This document shows positions 33,366 through 45,130 of a stretch of 64,000 nucleotides of DNA, piece after piece. A program made the translations under genes and the position numbers. Source of the stretch: Incurvaria masculella (taxonomy: Eukaryota; Arthropoda; Insecta; Lepidoptera; Incurvariidae). The DNA lies in the NCBI GenBank assembly GCA_946894095.1, contig OX335660.1:4345001-4409000 (forward strand), given 5' to 3'. Each line of letters opens with the position of its first letter. Within the stretch, counting starts at the first letter, position 1. The notes under the pieces were generated by a model that saw only the letters and a list, made by a program, of their open reading frames with translations, was not told where the DNA came from and did no database searches.

Positions 33366-33583
33366 GATGTTGACTGGCGACAAATGTAATTTCGGTGTGC
33401 GCGTGCTGGTGGCATTTGTTGCGAGCACAAATGTGGCGCAACAATTGTGGCACTACATTTGTGTACCGCATGTGGCGTGTAGGTCCGGTGTGCGGCCTTA
33501 CTTAGGTGCTGTTCTTACGTTTACACCGTGCTGTTCATGTTTGGTGGTGCGCAATGCTGTCATACATGACTCCAATACATCAA

Positions 33584-33650
33584 GGTGTGGTACTGTCATA
33601 TTAGCCCAACACACTTCATGGGACGTTGCCACTTCGACCATCTTTAGTAC
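33584..33650. repeat. SINE body fragment
   Basis: TATTAGCCCAACACACTTCA then TGGGA and a CTTCGACCAT segment resemble the 7340-7735 SINE (TATTAGCCCAACACACCACA at 7389). Confidence 0.55.
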
Positions 33651-33727
33651 CTTACCTTACCTTACCAACATTACCTTTACGAGTGTATTTATTTTATTTA
33701 TTTATGTATATATTATTGGTTTGTTTC

Positions 33728-33990
33728 AGGCTGTAGTGGGACTTGATATGATGTTTTACGATATTGTTGCTCGTTGGTCAGGAAGCTCGCATGATAGCAG
33801 ATTTTTTCGGAATTCAAGAGTTCATGCTCGACTCGCCAATAATGAGTTGGATGGTATTTTAGTAGGTTACAGTAGGTATGCCTGTACACCCTTCATGCTG
33901 ATTCCTCTTTTGAATACAAGGACACCAGCTGTTCCGTACGGAAAGGTTCAATTCCTACGTGATTGCACGATTTCTAGTATTTTATGGTCA
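33728..33990 (+). pseudogene. HARBI1-like transposase exon fragment
   Basis: After an acceptor-like TTTGTTTCAG, the frame reads AVVGLDMMFYDIVARWSGSS then HDSRFFRNS, LDGILVGYSRYACTPFMLIP. It is a Harbinger DDE_Tnp_4 exon of the HARBI1-like type. The usual G-D-S-G-Y appears as G-Y-S-R-Y, so a catalytic Asp is replaced by Tyr. Only this exon remains. Confidence 0.8.
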
Positions 33991-34814
33991 GTGTTTCAAA
34001 ATTCAAATATTATTTAATTGGTTCAGGTTTGAACCTTTTAAAATACGCTCGAAACGACCCGAAGTCTCAGCGTATTGGTTGCCGCCAAAACGCGCATCAA
34101 AAAGGCAGTGACAACTGACTTTCGCGCGCGAGGGAACCATCTTCTGGCCTTCGCAGAATCACCAAACCCATTAACATTATTTGCATACATCTAAAACACT
34201 CAGTGACCTCAGTGACTATCAGCCAAGTGTTACTTCGAAGAGACTGCATCACACCGCTGCCGCCGCCGCTGCCGCCAACCTGAGCCAGTGCGCGGGATGA
34301 AAGGTCGTGGAAGGTTTATTCGAAAAGGTTAGTAAGTCAAACCTCAATCAACTTGCATGCAATACAGTCCACTAACTCTCGTAGAGCTTAAACCACCTGC
34401 TAAAGAAAGGTACGACTCTGCCCAAAAACGCACTATTGTGGAAAAGGGGTATTTGGCGCATGGAAAAAGAAGTTTCAACGGAGTCTTGGTTTTATATAGG
34501 ATATAATGCGCCCGGAACAAGTACAATACAATGTTTTACTTAAGTATGCACATTTTTTATAGATTGAGCGCAAGCATGCTCACGCTCGTGGCAGTCACTT
34601 GACACTCTTGTGGAAGTCAATTCAATGGAGGGACCAATTGCATATAGTAAATGAATACATCAAATGCAATAGAGCTTATGCGTGCGCCGCCGACCCGATA
34701 CATTTACTGGTAGAAACTTAATTTTCACAAAAAAAAATATCACCGAAAGTTACTGCGCTCATGTGTATAGTGGATCCCATGCCAATATGTATTGTTTACT
34801 AATATCATATCTAT
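33991..34814. other. Spacer with a possible small exon
   Basis: MKGRGRFIRKG at 34297-34329 is followed by a GTTAGTAAG donor-like site and could be the first exon of a gene related to the fragment that follows. Otherwise nothing identified. Confidence 0.25.
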
Positions 34815-35410
34815 TTCCTCTCACAGGTGGTATGGATGGAGAAATCTACTGGAACCGAAAGGGATTTTTTTCTCTTAATGTTCAGGCAATACGCAACGCT
34901 AAACTACAGTTTTTGGATGTCGTTACAAGGTGGCCAGGATCTGTGCATGATGCAAGAATATTCTCTAACAGTGCGATTAAAGAAAGATTTAACAACGGGG
35001 AGTTTGGCTAAAGTGTACTACTTGCAGACAGTGGATATGCGCTGACTCATTACTGTTTGGTACCGATCAATCATCCAGCTACTCACAGAGAAAATTTGTA
35101 TAATGAATCATTGATAAGAACCATAAACACTGTTGAACGAGCATTTGGGGTCTTAAAGAGGAGATTTCCAGTGCTATCTTTGGGCATGCGCTTAAATATG
35201 GAAAAAGTGCAATGTATTGTGATGGTAGCGTGCATTCTTCATAATATCGCTGTGGAAATGAACGAGATGGAAGGACCACCACTGACACCCGCTGCTATAC
35301 GTGCTATACAGAGAACAAATAATGTACCTGTCGATGATTTCAATGGACAAATTAATGAAAATATAAGACGTCCATACCTAAATTATTTTGAAAACCTAAA
35401 CCAACTGTAA
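34815..35410 (+). pseudogene. HARBI1-like transposase C-terminal half
   Basis: Begins after a TTTCCTCTCACAG acceptor. GGMDGEIYWNRKGFFSLNVQ, then DVVTRWPGSVHDARIFSNSA, are followed by a stop at 35009-35011 with a one-base shift. The next frame continues with LADSGYALTHYCLVPINHPA and TVERAFGVLKRRFPVL, holding Asp and Glu, and ends NYFENLNQL at 35410. A different Harbinger lineage from those at 27-33 kb and from 33728-33990. Confidence 0.82.
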
Positions 35411-35423
35411 CGTTACGTAAATA

Positions 35424-35590
35424 AAAATGTATTTTTTTATGTAACTTGATATCGAAGGATAATACCATACCCACCGTCTCCGAAGGAAGCAGTTTCCATG
35501 CCAGGACCACCTTCCTTTATGGGCACGGCTACATTGTACTGGATGACAAAAAATCCAACCATTTTGGGTTGGGTTAAAGTAAGCCGTTAA
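35424..35590 (-). repeat. SINE copy, partial
   Basis: Shares with the 7340-7735 SINE the tail (ATTTTTTTATGTAACTTGAT) and GGCTACATTGTACTGGATGA segment near 35530. No head is visible. Confidence 0.65.
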
Positions 35591-35721
35591 ACAATCGAGG
35601 CTGATCAATTGCTCTAGCCCACTGCTGCTTCAGGACAACACTAGACCACACACTTTATAACAATCGGTCGCTAAATTAGAGGAGCTGCTACTACTCCAGG
35701 AACTTTAGCCTTAAATCAGCA

Positions 35722-36876
35722 CTTAGAAAAACATTAAATCCGAAATGATTTTTTTTTTCTCATAAACGTAGTATTTAATGTGGACGTGTTTACATTAAGT
35801 TTGCAACATTTTGGGGGGTCCGGAAGATAGAAATAAAATATGAAATATGTTTAAAAAACGATATCTCCTAAACAAATATTTAGAAATGTTATTTAAAAAT
35901 GTTATATTTTAGCTAATTTTAGGTGTAATATTACTGTGAATTTGCAACAATTTCTTATTTACGGACTGTGTAAATATATTTTTTTTATACTATTTTCATA
36001 ATATCTGCAAAGCAAATACTGAAAATTCTATTTTATTTACTGAAATTGGAAACTGACCGCAAACTCTATATTCTGTGAAATTTGTAATTTTTTTTTTTAA
36101 TTTAAATCAAAACTTTATTTTATTTGCGAATCTTAATAAAAACTATATCAAAAGCAAGAATTAAATACGTACTAGCGAAAATGAAAACCGTCCAGGAGCA
36201 GTCGAGACGGGATTGCAGCAGTGCCGGGGGCCCCCGACAACCCTGGTGCCCATCAGACGAGATAAAAAATCTCATCCATGGGCACTGAGTGCGGGAAGGC
36301 CCCCATAACGCTCGCTGCGTTCCCCCTCTGGACAGCCAGACTGATGCGTTGGAGGAGGAACGACCCGGCTCGGCTGTCCCCAGACGATTCGCGCAGCCTC
36401 TTGCCCAGCTCGCTCAACAATGTTGCAAATATTAGAAGCATATTTTTTTCCATTTATAATTTTTACATTCACACAAAAGCTAAACAAAAAATTCGAAATA
36501 CGTATAAAATCGTTCGTGGCATAGTTTTTAAAGAATTTAATTTTCTTTTACATATTCTAGAAAGAAATATAGCAATAGCAAGTTAGGTTCGCGGCATAGA
36601 TTTTTTTTTGTAAAAAAATTGTTTTAAATACATTTCCGTAATTACAAAATTGTTGCAAATTCACAGTTACATTACGCCTTAAAAGACTTAACATATAATT
36701 TTTTTTAATACCGTTTCTAAATATTCGTTTAGGAGATATATATTTTTTAATACATTTTAATTTTTTTTCGATCTTCCGAGCCCCGCTAAATGTTGCAAAC
36801 TTAATGTAAGCATATGAACATGAAATTATATATTTCTGAGAAAAAAAAATCATTTCGGATTTCATGTGTTTCTCAA
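35722..36876. repeat. Long fold-back element with about 270-bp arms
   Basis: Inverted arms span about 35722-35990 and 36600-36876. Matching segments include TAAATCCGAAATGATTTTTT, TTACATTAAGTTTGCAACAT, GATATCTCCTAAACAAATAT against its near-copy, and GTGAATTTGCAACAATTT. The middle holds a GC-rich island (36190-36425, GCCGGGGGCCCCCGACAACC) unlike the AT-rich arms. No protein in it was recognised. Ends and duplication not settled. Confidence 0.8.
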
Positions 36877-37465
36877 ACCGTATCTATCCCGGTCTATACT
36901 GGAATGTCTCCGACACTAGCCAAACTTCCCGGACCTTGCTCCAACAGATTGCGACTTTACCGGAATGTGTTACCGGAATTTGAACAACTCCTTGAAATAA
37001 ATAAAATCCATTTCCATGAGGCAGCAAAAACCGCCTTCAAACTTTATTGACTCGCTTCCACAATTAACAGTCCTAATATAATATGTCTGTAATGGTTAGA
37101 ATGTAAATAAATAAAATGTCAAATATTTCACAAAACTTTAATTTTTTTAATTTGGGGACGGATCATAAAGACCAAAAAGGACAAAGTCCAAAACCCATAC
37201 CGTCCAAAACACTTATGAATACGGATATTTTCAATTTATTTATTAGACGATACCTAGAAACTCAAACGCATCACTTAACTCGTTGAACCCTCCGAGAAAT
37301 ACTAGAGAAAGAATTAGTCGCGGCATTTATTATATTTGAGAATAGTCAATCAAAATTAATCTCAGCCAAAGTATTTACTAGAAAAAAATATCCAAAAAGC
37401 GTTACCGTATAAAAAAACTCCGAAACTGTTAATTGGTCACAAACCACAGATACAATATCCATATA
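36877..37465. other. Spacer, nothing identified
   Basis: A short frame near 36877-37050 (LPEFEQLLEINKIHF) ends in a stop and is unrecognised. Otherwise AT-rich. Confidence 0.3.
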
Positions 37466-37774
37466 TAAAAAAACCGGCCAAGTTCGAGTCGGACTCGCAC
37501 ACGAAGGGTTCCGTACCATCGTAAAAAAATGTATGCAAAAAAATCACGTTTTTTTGTATGGGGACCCCCTTTAATTTTAATTCTTTCTTAATCTTACCTA
37601 TTTGTTGTTATAGCGGCAAAATAAATACACACTCTGTGAAAATTTCAGCTGTCTATCTGTTACGGTTACTGAGATACAGCCCTGTGACAGACGGACGGAC
37701 GGACGGACGGACAGCGGAGGCTTAGTAATATGGTTCCGTTTTCACCCTTTGGGTACGGAACCCTAAAAACCACT
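37466..37774. repeat. GGAC-containing dispersed repeat, copy 2
   Basis: Most complete copy. Begins AAAACCGGCCAAGTTCGAGT, contains CGGACTCGCACACGAAGGGT, the (ACGG)n run near 37690 and ends GGTACGGAACCCTAAAAACC. Confidence 0.88.
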
Positions 37775-38518
37775 CGAGAGAGACCTACATACGTATAAAC
37801 ACAGATTTGTATCCCATAGGTTCTTCGTACGTTAAAATAAATCGAATGCATACCTATGGATATATAATATACTTCGTTTCGATGTGGCATTCCAGACCCG
37901 AAAACAACATCGTCGGACCTCCAGCGACTGCTAGAGACATCTAGTCGTGAATGTTGGTGCCGAATATACTTCGGAGCGCCCTCTGGACGAAACCACACAA
38001 TGCTTCGCGCGGGAATTTCAAGCAATGGAATTTCACACGGCGAGCTACATGCATCTAGAGGTGGGCCTATTATATTCATAATAGGTTAGACATTAGGTAT
38101 TACCAGTACAAAGTAATATAACAGCTTACGACTACAGCGCGGTAATGCTTAGCAAATAATAGGATCGGTAAGGAGTTCGTGCTTGATTCGGAAACGTTCG
38201 GTTCGGTTCGCGTGACCTGTTGCTGTGGCCGGCTCGCCCCATTTCGCGTCCACCCGTTACCCTCTCTGTCTTGACATTGCGCGGGCACAAATATTAGACT
38301 GAGCCTAAACGACTATGATTTTTTTAAGCGAAAACAGATAGTATGTCCTTGCAATGAGGTATATAATACATAACGCAGTTACGTGTGCTTAATATAATTT
38401 ATCTTATTAGTTGATCGCAGCGTTGCAGCCGGATCGCGCGTAACTACGAATACTACGAAATTGTGAGCGTTGCTATGCTTCTGGCTATTATTCAGTTGTG
38501 TTTTGTCTGAACTGATTA
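37775..38518. other. Spacer between two GGAC repeats
   Basis: No gene or RNA recognised. Confidence 0.35.
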
Positions 38519-38814
38519 AAAAACCGGCCCAGTGCGAGTCGGACTCGCACACGAAGGGTTCCGTACCATCAACACCAATCACGTTTTTCGTATGGGGGGG
38601 GGTGCCTTTATTTGTTTTTATTTTATCTATTTTTTGTTATAGTGGCAAAATAAATACACACCCTGTGAACATTTCAGCTGCCTACCTACCTATTACGGTT
38701 CATGAGATACAGCCCTGTGACAGACGGACGGACGGACGGACCGACGGACGGACTGACAGCGGAGGCTTAGTAAAAGGGTTCCGTTTTCACCCTTTGGGTC
38801 CAGAACCCTAAAAA
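38519..38814. repeat. GGAC-containing dispersed repeat, copy 3
   Basis: Begins AAACCGGCCCAGTGCGAGTC and ends CCAGAACCCTAAAAAA. Same order of blocks as copies 1 and 2, with a small deletion after ACCATC. Confidence 0.88.
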
Positions 38815-39325
38815 ATGAAGCGAGCGCGTACTAGTTACCTACCCTATTATTAGGCTATTATTTGGTAATAGTTAGAAGAACTTACTATTAAGAAGCAGCT
38901 TAATCAATAATAGGGAATGTCAAAAAGTTACTATTATGACCCATCGCTACATGCATCACACCACGGAAAATGTGATTAATATAAGCCAGTCCTAATGGAC
39001 AGCGATTGGAAAGTGAATATGTTGAGTTCATCGTTGAGTCTCTTATAGAGTTCAAACGAAATTCATCAAATTATTGACACTAAGTGCCATCTATTGGAGT
39101 ATATTGTAACCTATATCGATCTATGTTAAGTAAGGATTGCTAGTTTAAGATCGAATGAGTTCACCCATGATGAGAGAGATATCGTGTGGAAATAAAGCCT
39201 TTAGGAAAACGATAAATATAGACGGGACCCTAGGAGAAGGGATTTTTGTTGGTTTCGAAGAGAGAGGTAGTTGTCTAAGAAAATACCGAAAAGTGTTTTG
39301 AATTAATGTTTCAAATTTAAGTACA
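38815..39325. other. Spacer, nothing identified
   Basis: AT-rich with no supported feature. Confidence 0.3.
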
Positions 39326-39569
39326 GGGGGTCCATTCAGAGTAAGAGCGAGTTCGAATTCGCCACTAAATATCAACTCACTTTTTTAAATAGCTAATGTT
39401 TCCACACTTCTAGAACATCATTACAGTTAGGTAAAAATCTGGTTTGTCCCGTAAATCCGTTGGAAGTATAAATAACGGTTCCGTTATTTAATTAATAATA
39501 TATTTCCCAGCTATTTTTAGGTTAAGTCACTCCCGAACTCGAACTCACTCTTACTCTGAATGGACCCCC
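39326..39569. repeat. MITE-like element with about 36-bp inverted ends
   Basis: GGGGGTCCATTCAGAGTAAG at 39326 is matched by its reverse complement ending at 39569, continuing through AGCGAGTTCGAATTCG / AGTGAGTTCGAGTTCG. 244 bp, non-coding. No target duplication recognised. Confidence 0.85.
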
Positions 39570-41121
39570 AGAAAGTTGATAGTTGTAACTTCAGTGTGGT
39601 GCCTCGATATCCCAAAAGTTACGTAACAATTTCATCAGCGGTACATGTTCATTATTCAATATAAATAATTTTCAGATTCGAATCATTGAACTATTGTTAA
39701 ACCATTTACTATTCAATTAAAATCGATACATCCTATAATAAGGTTATTTACCATATTTCAGAAGCTTTGATTGACTGCTGAATTTAAGTTTTAACGTATT
39801 CGCCTAACCACTCGTTTGCCCGTGGGATCGATTAGTCCTAAACGAGTTTAGTTCTTACGCATACTGGGTCGATTTTAGCCCAAGCTTAGTTGTGAGACAA
39901 AATACTAGTGTCAATTTCTATGGATTTCGTTCTTTTTTTTAGTTTTGTCTTACTCTAGTCAACATTCCGCGTTTTATTTGATACGAGAACACCGATTTGA
40001 ACACTTTATTTTATGTGGTCGCATCGACAAAGAGTGTGGTGTTAATTGCGCTGACCGGTGAAATTGTTCGACGCAAATTGGTAAGTTATTCCAAAGTACT
40101 TGCATGTATTACAACTGATTTCGATAGAATGGACCCTCAGCTATGTGAAAAACTTAACTTCAAGGCGATCCGTTCCCTACAAGTAAATATAAATCTTCCG
40201 ATAACGGACCGACACCTGACCAACGCCCGTTGCGCCGATGTATGCTTTGTATTGGAGCATGTTTTTTTTCCTTCAAACTGTTCAAAATGACTTATTTAAC
40301 GTGTAGAATGTTTATTTCCACGAATTTTGGTGTATCATACATTGCATTCCGTCAAGTATTTATACTAGAATTCTAACCTACAAGATCCGATATCGGCTAG
40401 CACGGTCGCAGCTGATGGCGACTGCATAAAGCCGCCTTCACACTGCGGTGGATTACGATTACTAATCCGATCATTCAATTATTTTGTTAAATTGCTGTTT
40501 TGAATATTTTCTTGTTGTATCAGTACGAATGGGTCATTGAATTGGATTTTTGTTTTTGTTCTATAAAAGTTATTTGAGTCAATTTTATTCTTGAATCATT
40601 TCAACAATTGTATGGAAAGATTCTTTAAAAATGTTTTTCTTTCCTTACTCCTAAAAAATTAAACTAATCATTCTTGATAAATTTGAACGATTTTATGGTG
40701 TGATTCTTAATATCAAATTGATAATGTTTTCTTTCATTATTTCATACAATTTTAATTACCTAATTTTTCTTAAATAATTCCATCATGTTTGTCTTGGGTG
40801 ATTATTTTCAATTCAGCGTTTTTTCTTTAATAGAATTTCTATGATATTTAAGGATGGTGTAATTAATGTTTAATGGATGTTTTAGAAAATGGAGTCGGTT
40901 TATTTGAGAGGCGCCCCTGGAGCACGCAGAGCTCGTGGTCGGGGAAACGGGCGGGGCGGGGACGCGGGCGTAGAAGCGGGACAGCTCCTAAAGTGCGCAG
41001 CTCCATACATTTTGAGTAATTTAATTTTTAACACATAATTTCACTACTCGCTTCGTAGTTCCTTTGTTTCCATGTTAGCCATGTTCATTATTTTGTTAGC
41101 GAAGTTAACAGCTCCGCCGCG
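39570..41121. other. Spacer, with possible short exon
   Basis: A 97-residue frame at 39997-40290 has no recognised motif and may be chance. ATG at 40890 opens a frame with ARRARGRGNGRGGDAGVEAG that ends without a strong donor and may be an earlier exon of the RGG-rich gene downstream. Confidence 0.3.
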
Positions 41122-42343
41122 ATGTCAGCAGAGGTACCTGCCGGTACTTCAGCGGAGGTGGTACCCGCTGCACCCGTCGGTCGCGGGGGCTGCGGAGGTC
41201 GCGGGGGTCGCGGGGGTCGCGGGGGCGGTCGCGGCGGTAGAGGTGGACGCCGCCGACTGACAGATGATTCTCTGCCGGCTTTTGTTGTAGCGGAACGGAG
41301 GACGTCCTTACTGACGGACCAGACCCGATCTCTTGGAGATGTTGCAGTGTAAGTAGTATATGATCACTATATACTTACAATATTTTGCTTGTAGTTTGTT
41401 CTCTGCTTGGTATTAACAATACTTTTGTTTTGTTTAGGGCTCAGGAGCTCGGAGAGCAGCTTCAGTTGGTTCGCAAAAGACGCGCAACCGACAATAAGCG
41501 TCTCCGGGATCTTCCCCCAAATCTAAGAGTACAACTGCAGCAGATGAGGGCAAGGAAGGAGTCACAGTGGTTTCTGTTGCCAGACGCACCTGAGCGCAAG
41601 CGCAGGCGGAAGTAAGTGATATTAGGTTCCTTCTTAATTTTTTTTTAACATATGATTTAAAATAATTTTACTAACAGGGTGCTGGTTTTCATAATATCTC
41701 CGGACCGCCAGTCTTGCCTGATTTCCACTGGCACTCCCTCCGTGCCCCCTCCAAGAGTCCTGCGTCCATGGGAACTGACTGGAGGACATGTTGAGAGCGC
41801 GTAATATACATATATATTTATATATAAAAATATTTATATAAATGTAATTCATCTTTCTGCTATCTTCTTTGAAAGTAATGAATTTCATTTTACAGGGCTA
41901 CCTCAGTTCAGGGGACGCCACCGAGGGAAACGCCTCCTCATTCTGGGAGACTTTGGGCGGAAGGGACTCCTCCCTTAGATTTGATGAAGTAAGTTTAATG
42001 GAAACATTATGAAATGAGAACTTATCGTTAGCTAACAGTCCGTGAATATCAAACACAACCCAATAAACCCAATAGTTGATTTAATGAAGTATTCATTAAG
42101 AAAATATGCCCTTTTGTTGGCTTAAATGTGTTGTTAATTCCGATTTAATGTTTTTTTATTCGCAGCTTAGAAATCGAATTCAGAGATGGCTGCGACGGCC
42201 CTTCTCTGCCTGTCACCCCAAGTGCTGCAGCCGAGGCCGCCCCCAAGCCTGCCCCGGAGCCTGCCGCCGAGCCCGCTCCCAAGAATGCCCCGAGCCCGTC
42301 ACCGAGTTTGCCGCCGACTCTCTGCCGCCGTCGCCGTTTTTAA
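41122..42343 (+). CDS. RGG/Pro-rich multi-exon frame upstream of piggyBac
   Basis: Five segments with GT-AG borders join in one phase: 41122-41348, 41438-41611, 41678-41800, 41896-41988 and 42166-42343, giving 264 residues ending at TAA 42341-42343. The first holds an RGG run (GRGGRGGRGGGRGGRGGRRR), the second a basic coiled segment (RKRRATDNKRLRDLPPNLRV), the rest Pro/Ala-rich low complexity. A further donor (GTAAGT at 42352) and an in-phase exon (42584-42695) lead into the piggyBac exon at 42854, so this may be the N-terminal part of the transposase gene with a mutation in exon 5. Not recognised as a known host protein. Confidence 0.5.
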
Positions 42344-42583
42344 TAGTCATCCGTAAGTGTTTTTCATCGCCAACAATTTAAAGTTAATAAAAGTTTGAGT
42401 GTAGTGCTACATTTTTTATGTAACTGATATGACTGATGTATGCAGGTTCCATTAAAAAAACGTTGAAGCTAATTACGTGTATATTATAACCTTCCTTATA
42501 TTGAACATCATTTTTCGCATAACGAACGTCAAATTCGTTAGAATTCATTTGGTCATGACAATGACATGCATTTTTCATTATAG

Positions 42584-44615
42584 AATCCGCCGACGATGTT
42601 GCCACCACATCCGCCGTACCCGTCGCCCCCGCCGGTCTCACTGGACCCGCCTTTCCGTCGCCGCTCGCTAAGCACATCTACATCGTATCAAACTGGTAAT
42701 TGCTTTTTTAAATTAAACCAGTTTATGCCAAATAACATCAGCTCAAAGCCGGTTCAACCTGAGCCCTCATCCCAAAAAACAAATAAAATTTTAATAAATA
42801 TTTACTGGAACCTATACTGAATACTGAAATTAAAACTGAAATATTATCCACAGGGTTAGAATCTGACGAAGAGGATGAAATGATGGGTGGTTTCGGAGTA
42901 GCGAGCGACGGTGAAATGGTGAGCGATGACAAGGACGGTGACGAGATATACTCGCGGGTACGCAGAACAGCGGCCAACGACCTGGCGGTACTGCCTAATA
43001 CAATGGATCCAGACATAGTTCGCGGCATTTCCGAGACAGACGCAATTGAGGATGAAGCCGTCATGAACAGTCTGCCTAGCGATCGTCTCGCGTTCGATTG
43101 GCACAGTGGACGTGAGTCTTTTAAAGGCGTCCAGGAGGAGTTCACTGGCCAGCCAGGTCCTACATTCCCCGTGGAGGATATGGTGTCGCCATTGAACACC
43201 TTCAGGATGATTTTTACTGATGAGTTTATTGTTGTAATGGTTCGCGAGACGAACGCGTATGCTGAAAAAACGAAGGCGAGGGCAGGGCCGCAGACATCCC
43301 AACGTTTGTCTCGGTGGAAGCCTGTCACTGTGGATGAGATGTGGCTGTTCCTGGGCATTCTTATAGCTCAAGGGCTTTACCCCTTGTCTGTTGAAAGAGA
43401 GTTTTGGTACCCTATTCTTAACACGATCGACATGACACTCATGAAGGTCGTGATGCCATACAATCGATTTGTTTTGATTAAAATACACCTTAGCTTCGCA
43501 GATAGTAGCCTCATTCCTCCTCAGGCCTCTGAGAAGAAAAAGAGACTGTTTAGAGTACAGCCTGTTATAGATCACCTTGGGGACAGGTTTAGCAAGCTGT
43601 ACTACCCAGAGCGTGTAATTGCTCTGGACGAATCTTTGCTTATGTGGAAGGGGAGGCTAAACTTCGTCCAGAAAATCTCCACCAAAGCTGCCAAAGTTGG
43701 TGTGAAATCGTTTGAGGTCTGCGAATCCAGTACGGGATACCTGTGGAAGTTCAAATTCTACGCAGGTAAATCAGATTCTTCCGACCGCATTCCCGATGCC
43801 GGATACACCTTTCGGTTGGTCTACGAATTGGTCTCAATGTTTCTCCACAAAGGGCATATACTAATAATGGACAATTTTTATAATTCTCCATTGAACGTGA
43901 CCTGAAGGCAGACGGCATGGATTGCATGGGGACCATTCGTATCAACAGACAGTTTGTGCCCGACTCCATGAAGGCGCTCGGGAACAATTCTGATTTACGG
44001 GTGGGAGAGGTGATGGCTTCGTACACGGAGGATTTAATGATCCTAACGTGGCGCGACGCCAACATCGTCTCAATGATATCTACGTACCACACGGCAGAAG
44101 TTAGCGGAAAATAAAAGTACGGAATTTACAAGTACAAGCCAAAAGTTGTTCTGGATTACAATGACATGATGGGGGGTGTGGATAAAAAAGACCAGCTTTT
44201 ATACGCATTTCCCATGGAGAGGGTTCGGAACCAATTTTGGCACAAAAACCTTTTCCGCCGGCTTCTGAACGTCTCCGTACAGAACTCGTGGATCCTGTTC
44301 TCAAAATTGAGAGAAATGACTCCACGCCAATTTCGGCAGATGTTGGTTGAGGAGATAAATTCCAAGTTCTGTGAGCAGTACTCTGAGGCTATTGCTGCCA
44401 AACGGGGTAGAAGTAGGAGAACGGTCAGCAGGCCCAGGGAGATCCCCTTACCTGAGTTGAACCTCCACTACCCAGAGAAAGGGCAATCGCAAAGGGCTAG
44501 GTGCAAGGCGTGCGTGAATAGAAGAACGAAGTGGGAGTGTGGGGCATGCAAGGTGGCTTTGTGCATAGAATGTTTAAGTCTTTCCATTCGTGAAAGGCTT
44601 AAAACTGTGTATTAG
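42584..44615 (+). pseudogene. piggyBac-like transposase with 5' exon, broken
   Basis: Exon 42584-42695 (Pro-rich) joins in phase to the main exon from 42854, beginning LESDEEDEMMGGFGV. The DDE_Tnp_1_7 core shows the first Asp in ALDESLLMWKGRL, the second in ILIMDNFYNSP and the third in NDMMGGVDKKDQ. A Cys-rich ribbon ends the protein (CKACVNRRTKWECGACKVAL). Breaks: a one-base shift near 43895, just after the second Asp, and an in-frame TAA at 44112-44114. Otherwise it is nearly full length, so inactivation looks recent. No TTAA-flanked inverted ends were identified. Confidence 0.88.
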
Positions 44616-45130
44616 GGGGTGTACGTTCGACGAAGTATGGATATTAAACGAGCGTGTACGATGCTGACATTCTTCTGTATATTTTTTTTCACCAAGACGA
44701 TTTTGGCAAAAGGGTAGGTTTTTCACGATGTTTCCTTCACCATGAGCGAATAGGTACCTAAAATTAGCTTCTTCACAGTGTCCGAATGCAATCTTTTCTG
44801 ACTGAAAGAATGGATGAGTGATGCATGAAACGATGACCGGCTTTCAATGTGCGAATTATGTCTGGGTTCATTGTTATTTTGTGTAAGTTTTTACAATGTT
44901 CTTTGTGAGCAGTAATATTTGATCAACCACTGTAAATTGACGTATAATTCTATTTGATTTGATATTACCTTGTATCAAAAATGACGATCGCTTTTTACAC
45001 AATTTTTACAATAATTTAGAATAAGATGTCATTATCGTAGTCAAGAGTTTGCTCTTCACCAATGTATGTAATGTTCTTATTATGATGTTCTTTGTGCGCA
45101 GTAGTAATCAATCAATCACTGTAAACTATT
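44616..45130. other. Spacer downstream of piggyBac
   Basis: No gene recognised; may include the transposon 3' end. Confidence 0.3.

Larger units (their letters stand above)
30735..33497. mobile_element. Harbinger transposon 2, apparently autonomous
   Basis: TTA flanks both sides (30732-30734 and 33498-33500). The left end reads GCGCCGCCGCACACC and the right end, inward, GGCCGCACACCGGACC; the left has a short insertion. Subterminal regions repeat CACATTTGTGGCG-like palindromic motifs. It encodes two intact spliced genes on opposite strands. A small fold-back element lies in the MADF intron. Confidence 0.88.

Noticed and set aside
42738..43575. Two long minus-strand frames over 200 residues
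   Set aside because: Shadows of the GC-rich piggyBac exon; no recognisable domain.
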